Shown: positions 27,378 through 36,259 of the stretch, in pieces
Layout of the letters: each line of letters begins with the position of its first letter
Numbering within the stretch: the first letter of the stretch is position 1
DNA from: Streptomyces griseofuscus
Lineage (GTDB): Bacteria > Actinomycetota > Actinomycetes > Streptomycetales > Streptomycetaceae
DNA: 64,000 bases
Assembly: GCF_014673495.1 (NCBI RefSeq)
Contig: NZ_CP051006.1
Location: 8,617,001-8,681,000, forward strand
Direction: 5' to 3'
Made by a program: the position numbers and the translations under genes
Notes under the pieces: generated by a model
Told to the model about the DNA's origin: nothing
What the model saw: the letters and a program-made list of their open reading frames with translations, nothing else
The model's database searches: none

Positions 27378-28106
27378 TCAGACGGGCGGCGCGCCACCGT
27401 CCGCCGCGAGGCGCGTGAGCCACTCACGCAGGAGGCGCTGCTCGGCGTCGCTCAGGACATCGGCGTCGTCCGGGAGGGCGGCACGCAGCGCGCGGGCCGC
27501 CGCGGCGGGACCGGACTCCGCGGCGGGGACCGCCGGCTCGGCGCGGGTGACCGCCGCGACCATGGACTCGCGCAGGACGGTCAGCAGTTCCGGATCACGG
27601 CGGTCCGCAGGGGTGGAGTGCCAGGTGGTGACCGCGCCCAGCCCGGTTGCCCGGATGATCTGGGCGGCCAGTTCCTCGTCGACCCGCAGCCAGCCCCCCG
27701 CCGCCAGCCGGCGCACCCGCCCCTGGAGTATCTCCAGGCCCGCGCGGTGTGCCGCGTCCGATCCCCGGCCAGTGGCCCGGTTCATCACCGCGAACAACTC
27801 GGGGCGTGAGACCCCGAACTCGACCACCATGTCCCAGCCGCAGCGCAACTCCTGTACCGGATCCAGCGGGGCGGGGTCGAGCTGGGCGCGCTTTCTCTCC
27901 AGGAACTGCGCGTAGCCGTGCTCGGCGACGGCCTCGAGGAGCCCCTCCTTGTCGCCGAAGAGGCGGTAGATCGCCGGCGGCTGCATGCCGGCCGCGGCGG
28001 CGACCGCGCGGGTGCTCACCGCGTCAGGGCCGCCGTTCTCCAAGAGCGCGACGGCCGCATCGACGATGCGGCGCCGAGGGCTGTCGGGGGACTCACGCGT
28101 AGCCAT
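27378..28106 (-). CDS. TetR/AcrR family transcriptional regulator
   Basis: A 242-residue repressor: RRRIVDAAVALLENGGPDAV, STRAVAAAAGMQPPAIYRLF (HTH), GDKEGLLEAVAEHGYAQFLE. Divergent from the NmrA-type gene; two matching 13-bp palindromic sites lie in the 89-bp intergenic region and are its likely operators. Confidence 0.93.
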   Translation of the reverse strand: MATRESPDSPRRRIVDAAVALLENGGPDAVSTRAVAAAAGMQPPAIYRLFGDKEGLLEAVAEHGYAQFLERKRAQLDPAPLDPVQELRCGWDMVVEFGVSRPELFAVMNRATGRGSDAAHRAGLEILQGRVRRLAAGGWLRVDEELAAQIIRATGLGAVTTWHSTPADRRDPELLTVLRESMVAAVTRAEPAVPAAESGPAAAARALRAALPDDADVLSDAEQRLLREWLTRLAADGGAPPV

Positions 28107-28128
28107 GAATCGATGATACCAAAAATTT

Positions 28129-28176
28129 GATTCCGCTGGAACTTTCGGTGTTAACGTTTGAATGATTCCATTGGAA
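28129..28176. promoter_or_regulatory. Two copies of a palindromic operator between tetR and the NmrA-type gene
   Basis: GATTCCGCTGGAA (28129-28141) and GATTCCATTGGAA (28164-28176), 35 bp apart, share GATTCC-NN-TGGAA with the palindromic core TTCC-NNN-GGAA. They overlap the AT-rich promoter zone of both genes, so one TetR dimer pair could repress both. Confidence 0.65.
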
Positions 28177-28195
28177 ACAACGTTGGGAGAACCCC

Positions 28196-29056
28196 ATGAT
28201 CATCGTGACCGGAGCCACCGGGAAACTCGGCCGCCGCATCGTCGAGCGCCTCGTGCACCGCGTCCCCGCCGACCGCGTCGGGGTCAGCGTCCGCGACCCC
28301 CGCAAGGCCCAGGACCTCGCCGACCGCGGCGTCCGCGTCCGGCAGGGCAACTTCGACGACCCCGCCTCGCTCGCGCATTCCTTCGAAGGCGCCGAGCAAC
28401 TGCTTCTCGTCTCCCTCGACCGCACGGGCCAAGAGTGCGTCAGCGGCCATCGCGCCGCCATCGACGCCGCCGTACAGGTCGGCGTCGATCGCATCCTCTA
28501 CACCAGCCAGATGGGCGCCGCCCGCGACTCCCGCTTCCAGGCGTGCCGCGACCACGCCCAGACCGAGGACCTGCTGCGCGCCACCGGCCTGCCCTGGACC
28601 GCGCTGCGCAACGGCTTCTACGCGTCCAGCGCCCTGCAGTTCCTGGAATCCGCCCGCCACACCGGCGACATCGCCCTCCCCGCCGACGGTCCCGTCGCTT
28701 GGACCGGCCATGACGACCTCGCCGAGGCCACCGCGGTGATCCTCGCCGGAGAGGCCCGCTTCGAGGGGCCGACCCCGCCGCTCACCGGCCCGGCGGCGCT
28801 CGACTTCGCCACCGTCGCCGAGATCGCGTCCCAGACCACCGGACGGCCCTTCACCCGCACCGTCGTCCCCGACGGCGCCTTCCGTGAGCAGGTCCTGGCG
28901 CACGGCACTCCGGGGCCGATCGCCGACCTGATGCTGAGCATCTTCGCCGCAGCGCGCAACGGCGAGTTCACCGCTGTCGACTCGACGCTGGCCGGGCTGA
29001 TCGGGCGGGAGCCCGCCACCTTCCGCACCCAACTGGAGCGCGCCTGGGCCAACTGA
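28196..29056 (+). CDS. NmrA-like NAD(P)H-binding oxidoreductase (QOR2-type)
   Basis: A 286-residue atypical SDR: MIIVTGATGKLGRRIVERLV (GxxGxxG), GVRVRQGNFDDPASLAHSFE, RILYTSQMGAARDS, then ALRNGFYASSALQFL. It lacks a canonical YxxxK pair, as NmrA/QOR2 proteins do. Probable NADPH-dependent quinone or carbonyl reductase or a redox sensor. GGGAGAACCCC precedes the ATG. Controlled by the divergent TetR (inference from operators). Confidence 0.92.
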   Translation: MIIVTGATGKLGRRIVERLVHRVPADRVGVSVRDPRKAQDLADRGVRVRQGNFDDPASLAHSFEGAEQLLLVSLDRTGQECVSGHRAAIDAAVQVGVDRILYTSQMGAARDSRFQACRDHAQTEDLLRATGLPWTALRNGFYASSALQFLESARHTGDIALPADGPVAWTGHDDLAEATAVILAGEARFEGPTPPLTGPAALDFATVAEIASQTTGRPFTRTVVPDGAFREQVLAHGTPGPIADLMLSIFAAARNGEFTAVDSTLAGLIGREPATFRTQLERAWAN

Positions 29057-29441
29057 CTCCAGCGAGTGCGCGGCCCTGCTCACCGGAAGCCGTGGGCGTA
29101 CGGCCGGCTCCCTGCGCCCGCCGGTAGTCGGGGAGGGGCGTCGGCGTGGTCGCCGCGACCAAAACGGCGTCCGAGGCCGACGCGGGGAGGATCGCGTGAG
29201 ACGTGCTCAGGGGCTGCGTCGGTGTGGGGCCGGCGGCAGCGGCCGGACCAGTCAGCCGCCGCCCCGCTGAGGTGCCATGGGCAGGTGGTCATTTCATGGC
29301 AGCGCACGGATAGCGAACAATTCGCGTACGAAGCTGCTCTGGACGCGCAGGGCACGCGGTCGGCTGCTTCGTCACCGATCTGTCCGGCCCCCGAAAACTG
29401 CAGTTCAAAGCCAGAGTTGGGTTCTCCAGGAGCGGCCGGGC
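29057..29441. other. Intergenic region, no gene seen
   Basis: About 385 bp, less GC-rich towards 29290-29350; no frame looks coding and no strong hairpin was found. Confidence 0.35.
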
Positions 29442-29990
29442 CTACGTTGTGTTGGGTGGTCCCGGCACTGAGAACACCAGGGGGAGCTGCCAGGTCAGGG
29501 CGCCGTTCGGGCTAGTGACCCGTTGGACGTCGGTGTCGAAGGGGACCCGGTAGGCAGCCGGTTCGCCGGCCGCCCGCCAGCGGGCGGCGGCGTCCTGGAT
29601 CTCCGCCCAGATGTCCCGGGGGCCGTAGGTCCCAACGTCCCACTGGCGGGAGCCGACGGCTCGCACGCGTACCCCCGATCCGCACTCGGGCGCGCCGATC
29701 GCAAGGTGCTTGGCCCCGAAGTGGCGCACCAGCCCGGGGTACAGGCCGTCGAGGGCCAGCCACATGCCGCGCGCCGTGTCCGCCGGCGGCGCGACTTGGG
29801 TTCGCCGTGTTGGCCCCTCGGCAGCGTTGATCGTGTCGCGGAAGGAGGGGGACAGGAACAGCCGGCCGAAGCCGACACCGGCGCGGTGCCCGAACTCGAC
29901 CGCGCGCAGCTCCGCCTCTGCCGTCCCGTGCTCATCGCGGTACGCGGACTGATCGTGTTCGCCGTCGGAGCGGGTGTCAGAAGGCGAACT
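29442..29990 (-). pseudogene. Unassigned protein, 5'-truncated
   Basis: The minus-strand frame is coherent from about 29990 to 29442: RAVEFGHRAGVGFGRLFLSP, TINAAEGPTRRTQVAPPADT, MWLALDGLYPGLVRHFGAKH, TYGPRDIWAEIQDAAARWRA. Codon usage is normal, but the upstream part runs head-on into the plus-strand DNase remnant with no good start codon; the first ATG in frame is at 29765. I do not recognise the family. Either a gene truncated by rearrangement or a short gene starting at 29765 (107 residues). Confidence 0.5.
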
Positions 29991-30624
29991 CCGCGAACTG
30001 GTCGGAGAAGTTCCACGTCTCCAAGGCGTGGACCACCCGCGCGGGCAGCGGTGTCGCCGTCCACATCACCGCCGCTACCGCAGGCGGCACCAAGGCCACG
30101 CTTCACTTCCCGCAGGGCCACATCCTCAGCAGCAACACGGCCGACGGCACCGTCGGCTACGCGATCAGCATCGCGCCGAAGAAGATCGACCCCAACGCGA
30201 AGGCCACGTACGCCTACACCTTCACCAAGCCCGGCTACAGCCCGGGCAGCGTCACCTACAACTCGGCCGTCTACCGCTGCGACGACTACTACGGCAGCAG
30301 CAAGGCCAGCCACGCCGGCTGCGCCGTTCCGGACGTTCTTACCGGCGTGAGCATGGTGGGCCTGGCCCGCATCGACGCGGGCATCCGCAAACTCCGCGCC
30401 AACGGCGGCCACTACGGCGACCCCAACGGCGGCAAGCCGCTGCACTGGATGATCAACAAGAAGCGACGAGTATCCCTTCGCCCCTCCCATGAAGGCGTCC
30501 CGCCAAGCAGCGCGAGATCACCTGGGTGAAGGTCCAGGAGAACAAGTCCCAGGGTGGACGCATCACCGCCTGGCGCGGCCAGATGCACGTCATGGACGGT
30601 GATTCCTTCTACGTGCTCGCCTAA
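29970..30624 (+). pseudogene. NucA/NucB-type secreted DNase, 5'-truncated and frameshifted
   Basis: The first frame gives SEKFHVSKAWTTRAGSGVAV, YAYTFTKPGYSPGSVTYNSA, VYRCDDYYGSSKASHAGCAV and KPLHWMINKK. After a frame change near 30465 comes DEYPFAPPMK, the NucA/NucB catalytic motif (CDEYPFA) minus its Cys codon, and after a second change near 30500 REITWVKVQENKSQGGRITA and MHVMDGDSFYVLA to a TAA at 30622. No signal peptide or start remains. The gene end abuts an orphan IS701-type terminal repeat. Confidence 0.6.
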
Positions 30625-30650
30625 TACTCCAGTGTGGTTTCGTGCTCAGG
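30622..30650 (-). repeat. Orphan IS701-type terminal repeat
   Basis: TAATACTCCAGTGTGGTTTC plus the next 8 bases matches the right end of the IS701-type element at 40328-40357 in reverse orientation (TACTCCAGTGCGGTTTCGCG). No transposase body follows, so this is a solo end left by deletion of an insertion. Confidence 0.6.
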
Positions 30651-30652
30651 GG

Positions 30653-30745
30653 AGCCTCGCGACTGGTGAAGTACCGGTGGACCGCGAACGGGGCCATTCC
30701 TATGTCTCGGGCGACGGCGCGCAGGGCCAGCCCGTGGGGTGCCGT
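30653..30745 (-). pseudogene. TetR N-terminal HTH remnant
   Basis: The minus strand encodes HGLALRAVARDIGMAPFAVH followed by RYFTSREAPLS, a TetR recognition helix, and is cut by the IS701-type end. The ligand domain is missing. Confidence 0.5.
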
Positions 30746-31099
30746 GTTGTGTGAGGGGCTGGTGCGCGACGGTTCGGACTTCTTACAGGAAGTCATCGCA
30801 GGGTGCGCTGGCGAATGTTGTGGGCGCTGGTGATGACGGGTCCTCCAAGTCGGTGAGCCCCGCTCGCAGGGGCGGGCGGGGCTGGGTGCGCATCGTCTGC
30901 AGGGAGTGCGCGTGTTCCCCTTCCCGGTCGGGGGTTCCGGGCGGGGGCCTGTGGCGGTTACGCCCGGCTCACGGGCTTGGCTCGGGTCGGCGGTTGCGGG
31001 TCAGTCGTGCGGTGAGGGTGCCGGTGAGGTTTTGGGCGGCCAGAAGGGTGAGGGCGAGGTCCGTATCTCGCTTGGCGAGCATGTCGGTGAGGACGCTGG
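30746..31099. other. Gap downstream of the membrane protein gene
   Basis: About 350 bp. The minus strand at 30969-31130 can encode TRTGVVASVLTDMLAKRDTD and LALTLLAAQNLTGTLTARLT in a different frame from the membrane gene; it is protein-like, but no start or family is evident. Confidence 0.3.
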
Positions 31100-31519
31100 C
31101 TACCACTCCGGTGCGGGTGTGGACGGAGGACTTACAGGCGCGGGTGGTGGATCTCGGCCGTGAGTTTGGGGGGGCAGGGCGTCGCTCTTGCTCGTGGCTT
31201 TGGCCATGGTGCGCAGGTCGTTGCCGGTCAGGGGTTCGCCGAGGAGGACGAGGACGGTCCATGCGGCGAGTCCGGCGATGATCCAGCCGGTCCAGTGGCC
31301 GGCGTCGATGGCGAGCCAGAGTCCGGCGGCCAGGGTGATCAGGCGGGCCCAGGCGCCGAAAAGCGCCGACCGTTCGAGGGTGGTGACGCCTTCAGGGGCG
31401 TGGGGAAGCGCGCTGGTCCGTCGGAGCCGTAGGACGCCGATCCAGTCGAGGGAGAGGCTGGCGAGCATTACGAGGGCGGCGACGACGTGGATCGTGAGGA
31501 GCGCGCTGTCGAACGACAT
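31100..31519 (-). CDS. Four-helix integral membrane protein (DUF2269-like), frame uncertain at the C-terminus
   Basis: From ATG 31519 (MSFDSALLTIHVVAALVMLA) the protein has hydrophobic segments LLTIHVVAALVMLASLSL, ALFGAWARLITLAAGLWLAI and WTGWIIAGLAAWTVLVLLGE. GGAGAGGG precedes this start. At a run of seven C (about 31168-31174) the frame leaves a plausible end: with one C fewer it would read PPKLTAEIHHPRL and stop at about 31134. Either a real indel or a homopolymer sequencing error. It lies last on the strand of the SRPBCC/carotenoid-oxygenase/MFS operon. Role unknown. Confidence 0.65.
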   Translation of the reverse strand: MSFDSALLTIHVVAALVMLASLSLDWIGVLRLRRTSALPHAPEGVTTLERSALFGAWARLITLAAGLWLAIDAGHWTGWIIAGLAAWTVLVLLGEPLTGNDLRTMAKATSKSDALPPQTHGRDPPPAPVSPPSTPAPEW

Positions 31520-31585
31520 GGTGGCCCTCTCCGGCAATGGGCGCCTCCGGAGCTGGTGAGGGCTCCGGAGGCTGGGGCAGGGGGG

Positions 31586-32167
31586 TTACTTGGCGGCCTG
31601 GGCCTCGGCCTCATGCTTGAGGTTGTTGACCCAGTTCTGGAGGGAGTTGTCCAGGGCCGCCTGCAGGTAGGCGGTGTTGGCCACGACCGGGGCGCCGGTC
31701 CACGACTCCTCGGTGCGCACGAGCACGCCGTCTGCGGTCGGGGTGAACGTCCACACGTGGATGGCGTCGATGCCCTGGGCGGGGCCGCCCCAGGCCAGGC
31801 ACTTGTCGTGTTCGACCTTCTTGACGGTGGAGGTGATGTCCAGGCCCTCGGTGGCCCAGTGGAACACCGACCCGGACCGCAGAGCGCCAGGGGTGTCCTT
31901 CACCAGCGACGTGACATTGGGCTGCCAGGCAGGCCAGTTCTCGACGTCCGTCTGCACCTTCCAGACGGTCTTCAGCGGTGCGTGGATCACGATGCTCTTG
32001 CGGGTGATCACGGGTGCGGACTCGTCGGGGTGGACGCCGTCGCAGGTCAGCGACTGGCTGGAGGAGACAGCCGGCTGGTCGTCGCTGAGGGCGTAGGCGG
32101 TGCCGGTGGCGAGGAGGAGGGCGCCGGTGGTGGCGGCGAGGAACTTGGTGGCGGTGAGGATGTGCAT
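31586..32167 (-). CDS. SRPBCC family protein with signal peptide
   Basis: A 193-residue exported START-like protein. Signal peptide MHILTATKFLAATTGALLLA; the mature part has SIVIHAPLKTVWKVQTDVEN, WPAWQPNVTSLVKDTP and HVWTFTPTADGVLVRTEESW. The same EESW-GAPV and WGGPA-GI-AIHVWTF blocks occur in the cytoplasmic SRPBCC protein at 33653-34093, so the two are paralogues, one secreted. It may bind a hydrophobic product outside the membrane. Confidence 0.9.
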   Translation of the reverse strand: MHILTATKFLAATTGALLLATGTAYALSDDQPAVSSSQSLTCDGVHPDESAPVITRKSIVIHAPLKTVWKVQTDVENWPAWQPNVTSLVKDTPGALRSGSVFHWATEGLDITSTVKKVEHDKCLAWGGPAQGIDAIHVWTFTPTADGVLVRTEESWTGAPVVANTAYLQAALDNSLQNWVNNLKHEAEAQAAK

Positions 32168-32245
32168 GGTCAGGTCCTTGTGTGGAGGTGGGTCGGTCGG
32201 GGGCTTGCCGGCGGCGGGGTGGGTCCGCCCCGCCGCAGGGGTGGG

Positions 32246-33601
32246 TCAGTTGTGTGGCGCGCTGTCGGGGATCCAGGAGCCGTGGATGCCGGCGGTGACG
32301 CGGCGCGGGAGGTGGACGGTGGCGATCTTGTCGAGGCCGGAGGCGTCCAGGACCAGGAGTTGGGAGGCGTCCTGCTTGAGGTCGGAGACGACGGTGAGCA
32401 GGTAGCCGTCGTCTTCGCGGGTGGCTCCGGCGGTGGGGACGAAGACGGCCTCGCTGGGCAGGCGGGCGTCGCCGACCTGATGGATGCGGCGGGCGCCGGT
32501 GGTGCGGTCGTACTTGACGACGCCGTAGCCGCCGAAGCCCTGCTGGTCGGGGAAGGAGACGGCGTACTGGTAGCGGTTCTCGGCGCCGAGGAAGTCGTCG
32601 TTGAGGGTCGGGAATTCGACGGCGAGGTCGTCGATGATCTGCTCGTCGACGCTGCTCGCTTCGAGGTCGATGGTCCAGCGGCGGGTGTAGGAGCGGGTGT
32701 TGGGCTCGGTGCCGCGGCCGGGGGCGCCGACCCACCAGTTCCAGGAGAGCTGGAAGCCTTCCCGGTCGACGGTGGGGCCCTCCAGGACGATCCGGCCCTG
32801 GCCGTCCTCGTAGGCGTTGGCGGCGTGGAGCATGTTGCCCGGCTCGATGGAGAACCAGCGGATCTTCCCGGCGCCCTCCTCGCCGCGGGGCATGACGCCG
32901 ATCCGGGCCGGCTGGTCGTCGTTCCAGCCGTACGGGATGCCGGAGTGCTCGGTGGGGTCGAAGGTGACGGTGCCCTCGACGAAGACCACATAGTGGCGGG
33001 TGATCGCGAAGTCGTGCTTGAGGGAGGCGGTCGCTCCGGGGATCTCGGCGCTGTGCGTGATCTGCCCCTTGGTGTCGGCGACGTAGTAGATCAGGTGGGG
33101 CGGGAATGGGGAGGAGCCGAAGAAGTGCAGCTCGCCGGTGACCGGGTCCGTCTTCGGGTGCGCGGTCATGGCGCTGCGCAGCTTGCCGTTGAAGTCGAAG
33201 GCGCCGACGGCGTCGAGTTCGGGGGTGAGTTCGAAGGGGAAGTTGGCCTCGCAGAGGGCGAGCAGGCGGCCGGCGTGCTCGATGACGTGGGTGCCGGCGG
33301 TGCTGGCGGTCAGGTCGGGTCCGTGGTCGGTCATGTAGGGGGCGCCGTCGAGGGCGGGGGTGCGGACCCAGCGGTTGCGGTACCACTCGGCGCGGCCTTC
33401 GCGCAGCCGGATGCCGTGGACCATGCCGCTGCCCTTGAACCAGTGGCCGGGGGTGACGCCGGGCTTGGGGTTGTGGCTGTTGCGGATCAGGCGGCCGGTC
33501 AGTTCCGGCGGGAGGGTGCCTTCGACGGTCAGGTCGGTGGCGGTGATCTCGTCGACGGCGGGCGTGTAGTGGCCGGTGAGGTAGGGCTTGTCGGCGGTCA
33601 T
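32246..33601 (-). CDS. Carotenoid cleavage oxygenase (RPE65/CCD family)
   Basis: Non-heme iron dioxygenase of 451 residues that cleaves carotenoids or stilbenoids. The family starts with LPPELTGRLIRNSHNPKPGV; conserved His ligand contexts are MTAHPKTDPVTGELHFFG, SLKHDFAITRHYVVFVEG, NMLHAANAYEDGQGRIVLEG and AGIHGSWIPD at the C-terminus, giving the four-His iron site. It sits between two SRPBCC genes and downstream of an MFS pump under a TetR operator. The substrate may be a product of the crt operon at 1-2830 (inference). Confidence 0.95.
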   Translation of the reverse strand: MTADKPYLTGHYTPAVDEITATDLTVEGTLPPELTGRLIRNSHNPKPGVTPGHWFKGSGMVHGIRLREGRAEWYRNRWVRTPALDGAPYMTDHGPDLTASTAGTHVIEHAGRLLALCEANFPFELTPELDAVGAFDFNGKLRSAMTAHPKTDPVTGELHFFGSSPFPPHLIYYVADTKGQITHSAEIPGATASLKHDFAITRHYVVFVEGTVTFDPTEHSGIPYGWNDDQPARIGVMPRGEEGAGKIRWFSIEPGNMLHAANAYEDGQGRIVLEGPTVDREGFQLSWNWWVGAPGRGTEPNTRSYTRRWTIDLEASSVDEQIIDDLAVEFPTLNDDFLGAENRYQYAVSFPDQQGFGGYGVVKYDRTTGARRIHQVGDARLPSEAVFVPTAGATREDDGYLLTVVSDLKQDASQLLVLDASGLDKIATVHLPRRVTAGIHGSWIPDSAPHN

Positions 33602-33652
33602 GGCAGGAACCTCGCTTCGTGGATGCGGTGTGGGCAGGAGCTGAGGCGGGTG

Positions 33653-34093
33653 TCAGTCGCTCTGCTCGGCGCGGGCCTTGAGGCTGGCGAGCCAGGTGGT
33701 CAGGGACTGCTGCAGGGCCTGGTGGAGCTGGTCGGCGGCGGCGTCGACGGGGGCGCCGCTCCAGGACTCCTCGGTGTGGACGGTGACCTGGCTGCCGGTC
33801 TGCTCGAAGGTCCACACGTGGACGCCTTCGATGCCGTTGGCGGGGCCGCCCCAGACCAGGCGCCGTCCGGGGACGATCTCGCGGATGGTGGAGGTGATGT
33901 CCAGGCCGTGGGTCTTCCAGCGGAAGGAGTTGCCGGGCAGGAGGGGGCCGTCGAGCTCGGCCTGGTCGACGTCCGCGTTCCACCGGGCCCAGGTGTCGAT
34001 GTCGGTGTGCAGGGCCCAGATGCGCTCCAGGGGGGCGTCGATGACGGTGGACAGACGGACGATGACGGGAGCGGTCTCATCGATGGTGAACAT
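33653..34093 (-). CDS. SRPBCC family protein (cytoplasmic)
   Basis: A 146-residue protein (MFTIDETAPVIVRLSTVIDA, LERIWALHTDIDTWARWNAD, LVWGGPANGIEGVHVWTFEQ, HTEESWSGAPVDAAADQLHQ). No signal peptide, unlike the paralogue at 31586-32167. The ATG at 34093 is 50 bp after the MFS stop. Probable ligand-binding or cyclase-like role in the carotenoid-oxygenase operon. Confidence 0.9.
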   Translation of the reverse strand: MFTIDETAPVIVRLSTVIDAPLERIWALHTDIDTWARWNADVDQAELDGPLLPGNSFRWKTHGLDITSTIREIVPGRRLVWGGPANGIEGVHVWTFEQTGSQVTVHTEESWSGAPVDAAADQLHQALQQSLTTWLASLKARAEQSD

Positions 34094-34143
34094 GGCAGTG
34101 GTTTCTTTCGGTTGACGTGGTGTCAGGGGCTGGGGGCGGTGGG

Positions 34144-35592
34144 TCAGTGATGGGCCGCGGGCTGCGGGACGGGCTGGTCGGGCGCCGGGGCGGCGGGGGT
34201 GCGTTGGCGGGACAGCCCGAGTGCGAGGGCGGCGGTGGCGGCCAGGACCGCGGAGCTGATGGCGAAGGCGGTGCGGTAGCCGGCGGTCAGTGCTTCCAGG
34301 TGCGGTTGGTGGGTGGCCGCGTGGGTGGTGGCGGTGCCGGCGAGGGTGACCAGGACGGCCAGGCCGATGGCGCCGCCGACCTGGCGGGTGGTGTTGACCA
34401 GGCCGCCGGCCAGTCCTGCGTCCTGGGCGGGGATGCCCTCGACGGACAGGGCGGTCAGCTGGACGAAGGCGATGCTCAGGCCGAGGCCGATCAGGATGCT
34501 GGGGCCCAGGACGTCGACGGCGTAGCTGCCGTGGGGGTTGAGCCCGGACAGCCATAGCAGTCCGGCTGCCTCGGCCAGCAGTGCGCCGGTGACCGTGGCG
34601 GTGGCGCCGATGCGGCGTGAGATCCGTGGTGCGAGGGTGGAACCGAGCATGTTGGCGAAGGCGAGGGGGAGCTGGCCGAGCCCGGTGGTCAGCGGGCTGT
34701 CGCCGAGGACCTGCTGCTGGTAGAGCGGCAGGAAGAAGAACAGGGCGATCCACACCGATCCCAGCAGCGCCATCAGCGCGTTGCCGGTGGCGACCCGGCC
34801 TGTCTGGAACAGGTGGGGCGGCAGCAGCGGGTGCGGGTGGCGGCGCTCGACCAGGACGAAGGCGGTCAGCAGTGCGGCGGCGACGGCGAAGCTCCCCAGG
34901 ACGAAGGAATCACCCCAGCCGGTGCGGCGTGCAGTGGTCAGACCCCACACCAGGGCGGTGAGGGCGAGGGTCACGGTGGCGGTGCCGAGGGCGTCGAAGC
35001 GTCCGGTCGCCTGGGCGGGCACCTTCGGTACGGTGGCGGAGGCGGCGGCCAAGACCATGGCGGCGCCGATCGCGACCGTGTAGAAGATCCACGGCCAGCC
35101 CCATGCCTGGGTGAGCACGCCGCCGAGGAGGACTCCGGCCGCGCCTCCCGCACCGGATACCGCGCCCCACACGCCGAGCGCCTTCCCGCGAGCGGGGCCC
35201 GCAGGGAACACTTCCATCACCAGGGCCAGTGCTGCGGGGGCGATCGCCGCCGCCCCCAAGCCCTGCACCGCCCGGGCCGCGATCAGTGCTGCGGACGAGG
35301 CGGCGAGCCCCGCGGCCAGCGAGGACGCGGCGAAGACCCCGAGACCCGCCAGCAGGATCCGCCGTCGGCCCAGCAGGTCCGCCGCCCGGCCCCCCGCCAG
35401 CAGCAGGGCTCCGAAGGCCAGGCCGTAGGCGTTGACCACCCAGGTGGTCGCCCCGTCCGACAGGCCCACGCCCGACCGGATCTGCGGCAGCGCCACGTTC
35501 ACGATCGAGGTGGCCAGCATGACGGTGAACTGCGCCCCGGCCAGCGCCGCGAGAGCGGCTCCAGGGCTGCGGGTGGTGCCAGTGGTCTTCAC
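34144..35592 (-). CDS. MFS transporter, DHA2 (14-helix) drug-resistance type
   Basis: A 482-residue proton-driven exporter: QFTVMLATSIVNVALPQIRS (motif D1 region), GRAADLLGRRRILLAGLGVF (motif A), ARAVQGLGAAAIAPAALALV (motif B), GPARGKALGVWGAVSGAGGA (motif C). GTG 35592 is chosen as start because AAGGAG lies 7 bp upstream; the ATG at 35619 lies inside the operator. First gene of the operon with both SRPBCC proteins and the carotenoid oxygenase, suggesting export of the operon's product. Confidence 0.92.
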   Translation of the reverse strand: MKTTGTTRSPGAALAALAGAQFTVMLATSIVNVALPQIRSGVGLSDGATTWVVNAYGLAFGALLLAGGRAADLLGRRRILLAGLGVFAASSLAAGLAASSAALIAARAVQGLGAAAIAPAALALVMEVFPAGPARGKALGVWGAVSGAGGAAGVLLGGVLTQAWGWPWIFYTVAIGAAMVLAAASATVPKVPAQATGRFDALGTATVTLALTALVWGLTTARRTGWGDSFVLGSFAVAAALLTAFVLVERRHPHPLLPPHLFQTGRVATGNALMALLGSVWIALFFFLPLYQQQVLGDSPLTTGLGQLPLAFANMLGSTLAPRISRRIGATATVTGALLAEAAGLLWLSGLNPHGSYAVDVLGPSILIGLGLSIAFVQLTALSVEGIPAQDAGLAGGLVNTTRQVGGAIGLAVLVTLAGTATTHAATHQPHLEALTAGYRTAFAISSAVLAATAALALGLSRQRTPAAPAPDQPVPQPAAHH

Positions 35593-35604
35593 GAAGACAC
35601 TCCT

Positions 35605-35624
35605 TGTGTGGTTAACCACTCACA
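35605..35624. promoter_or_regulatory. Palindromic operator before the MFS/carotenoid-oxygenase operon
   Basis: TGTGTGGTTAACCACTCACA with a perfect core GTGGTTAACCAC (35608-35619), directly upstream of the MFS ribosome site. The half TGTGAGTGGTT recurs before the adjacent tetR gene. Confidence 0.7.
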
Positions 35625-35692
35625 TCTGCGGGTCAAAAGGAGGCGGGGCTCTGGGGCCCCGCCGATGGTCCGGTCGCGCCGTCGCGCCCGGC

Positions 35693-36259
35693 TCAGTAGT
35701 GCCTGATGCCGGCCGAAAGCGTCCTGGTCCAGGGGGCGTCCACCTCTTCGGCCCCCATGGAGACGATCAGATGGCACAGCATGCCCAGTGCGAAGAACTC
35801 CTGGACCTGCTGCTCGCTGCCGCCCGAGGAGCCGCGCACGTACTCCACCAGCCGGGCGTAGCCCTGCCGCACGGCCTCGCGCACGGCCGGCTCGGACACC
35901 GCCGCCGCCTGGGCGTGGAGCTGGATCAGCATCAGGTCGTTGTCGCTGATCAGCCGGGCGTACGCCTCGCCCATGGCCTTGAGGACCACCTCGGAGGAGC
36001 TGCCGGTGGCGTCGGCGGCGGCTTGCTCCAGGGCTGCCCTCACCTGCACGAAGCAGTGCTCGACCACCGCCGTGAACAGCAGTTCCTTGCTCGGGAACAG
36101 CCGGTAGACGTAGGCCTGCGAGATGCCCGCCGCCTTGGCCACCTCGGTCGTGGTGGTGCCCCAGTAGCCGCGGGCGGCGAAGGCGCCGATGGCGGTGCGC
36201 AGCACCGTCTCGCGGCGCTCCTCGGCGGTGGACAACTGGCGGGATCGTTCGCTCTTCAT
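35693..36259 (-). CDS. TetR/AcrR family regulator of the carotenoid-oxygenase operon
   Basis: A 188-residue repressor: EERRETVLRTAIGAFAARGY, WGTTTTEVAKAAGISQAYVY, RLFPSKELLFTAVVEH. ATG 36259 (MKSERSRQLSTAEERR). It lies 100 bp upstream of the MFS gene on the same strand; matching operator halves before both genes indicate autoregulation and control of the operon. Confidence 0.93.
   Translation of the reverse strand: MKSERSRQLSTAEERRETVLRTAIGAFAARGYWGTTTTEVAKAAGISQAYVYRLFPSKELLFTAVVEHCFVQVRAALEQAAADATGSSSEVVLKAMGEAYARLISDNDLMLIQLHAQAAAVSEPAVREAVRQGYARLVEYVRGSSGGSEQQVQEFFALGMLCHLIVSMGAEEVDAPWTRTLSAGIRHY

Noticed and set aside
31487-34150. A very long open frame (887 codons) on the plus strand
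   Set aside because: It is the opposite strand of the SRPBCC/carotenoid-oxygenase genes, Gly/Val-rich with no domain; the minus-strand genes explain it.
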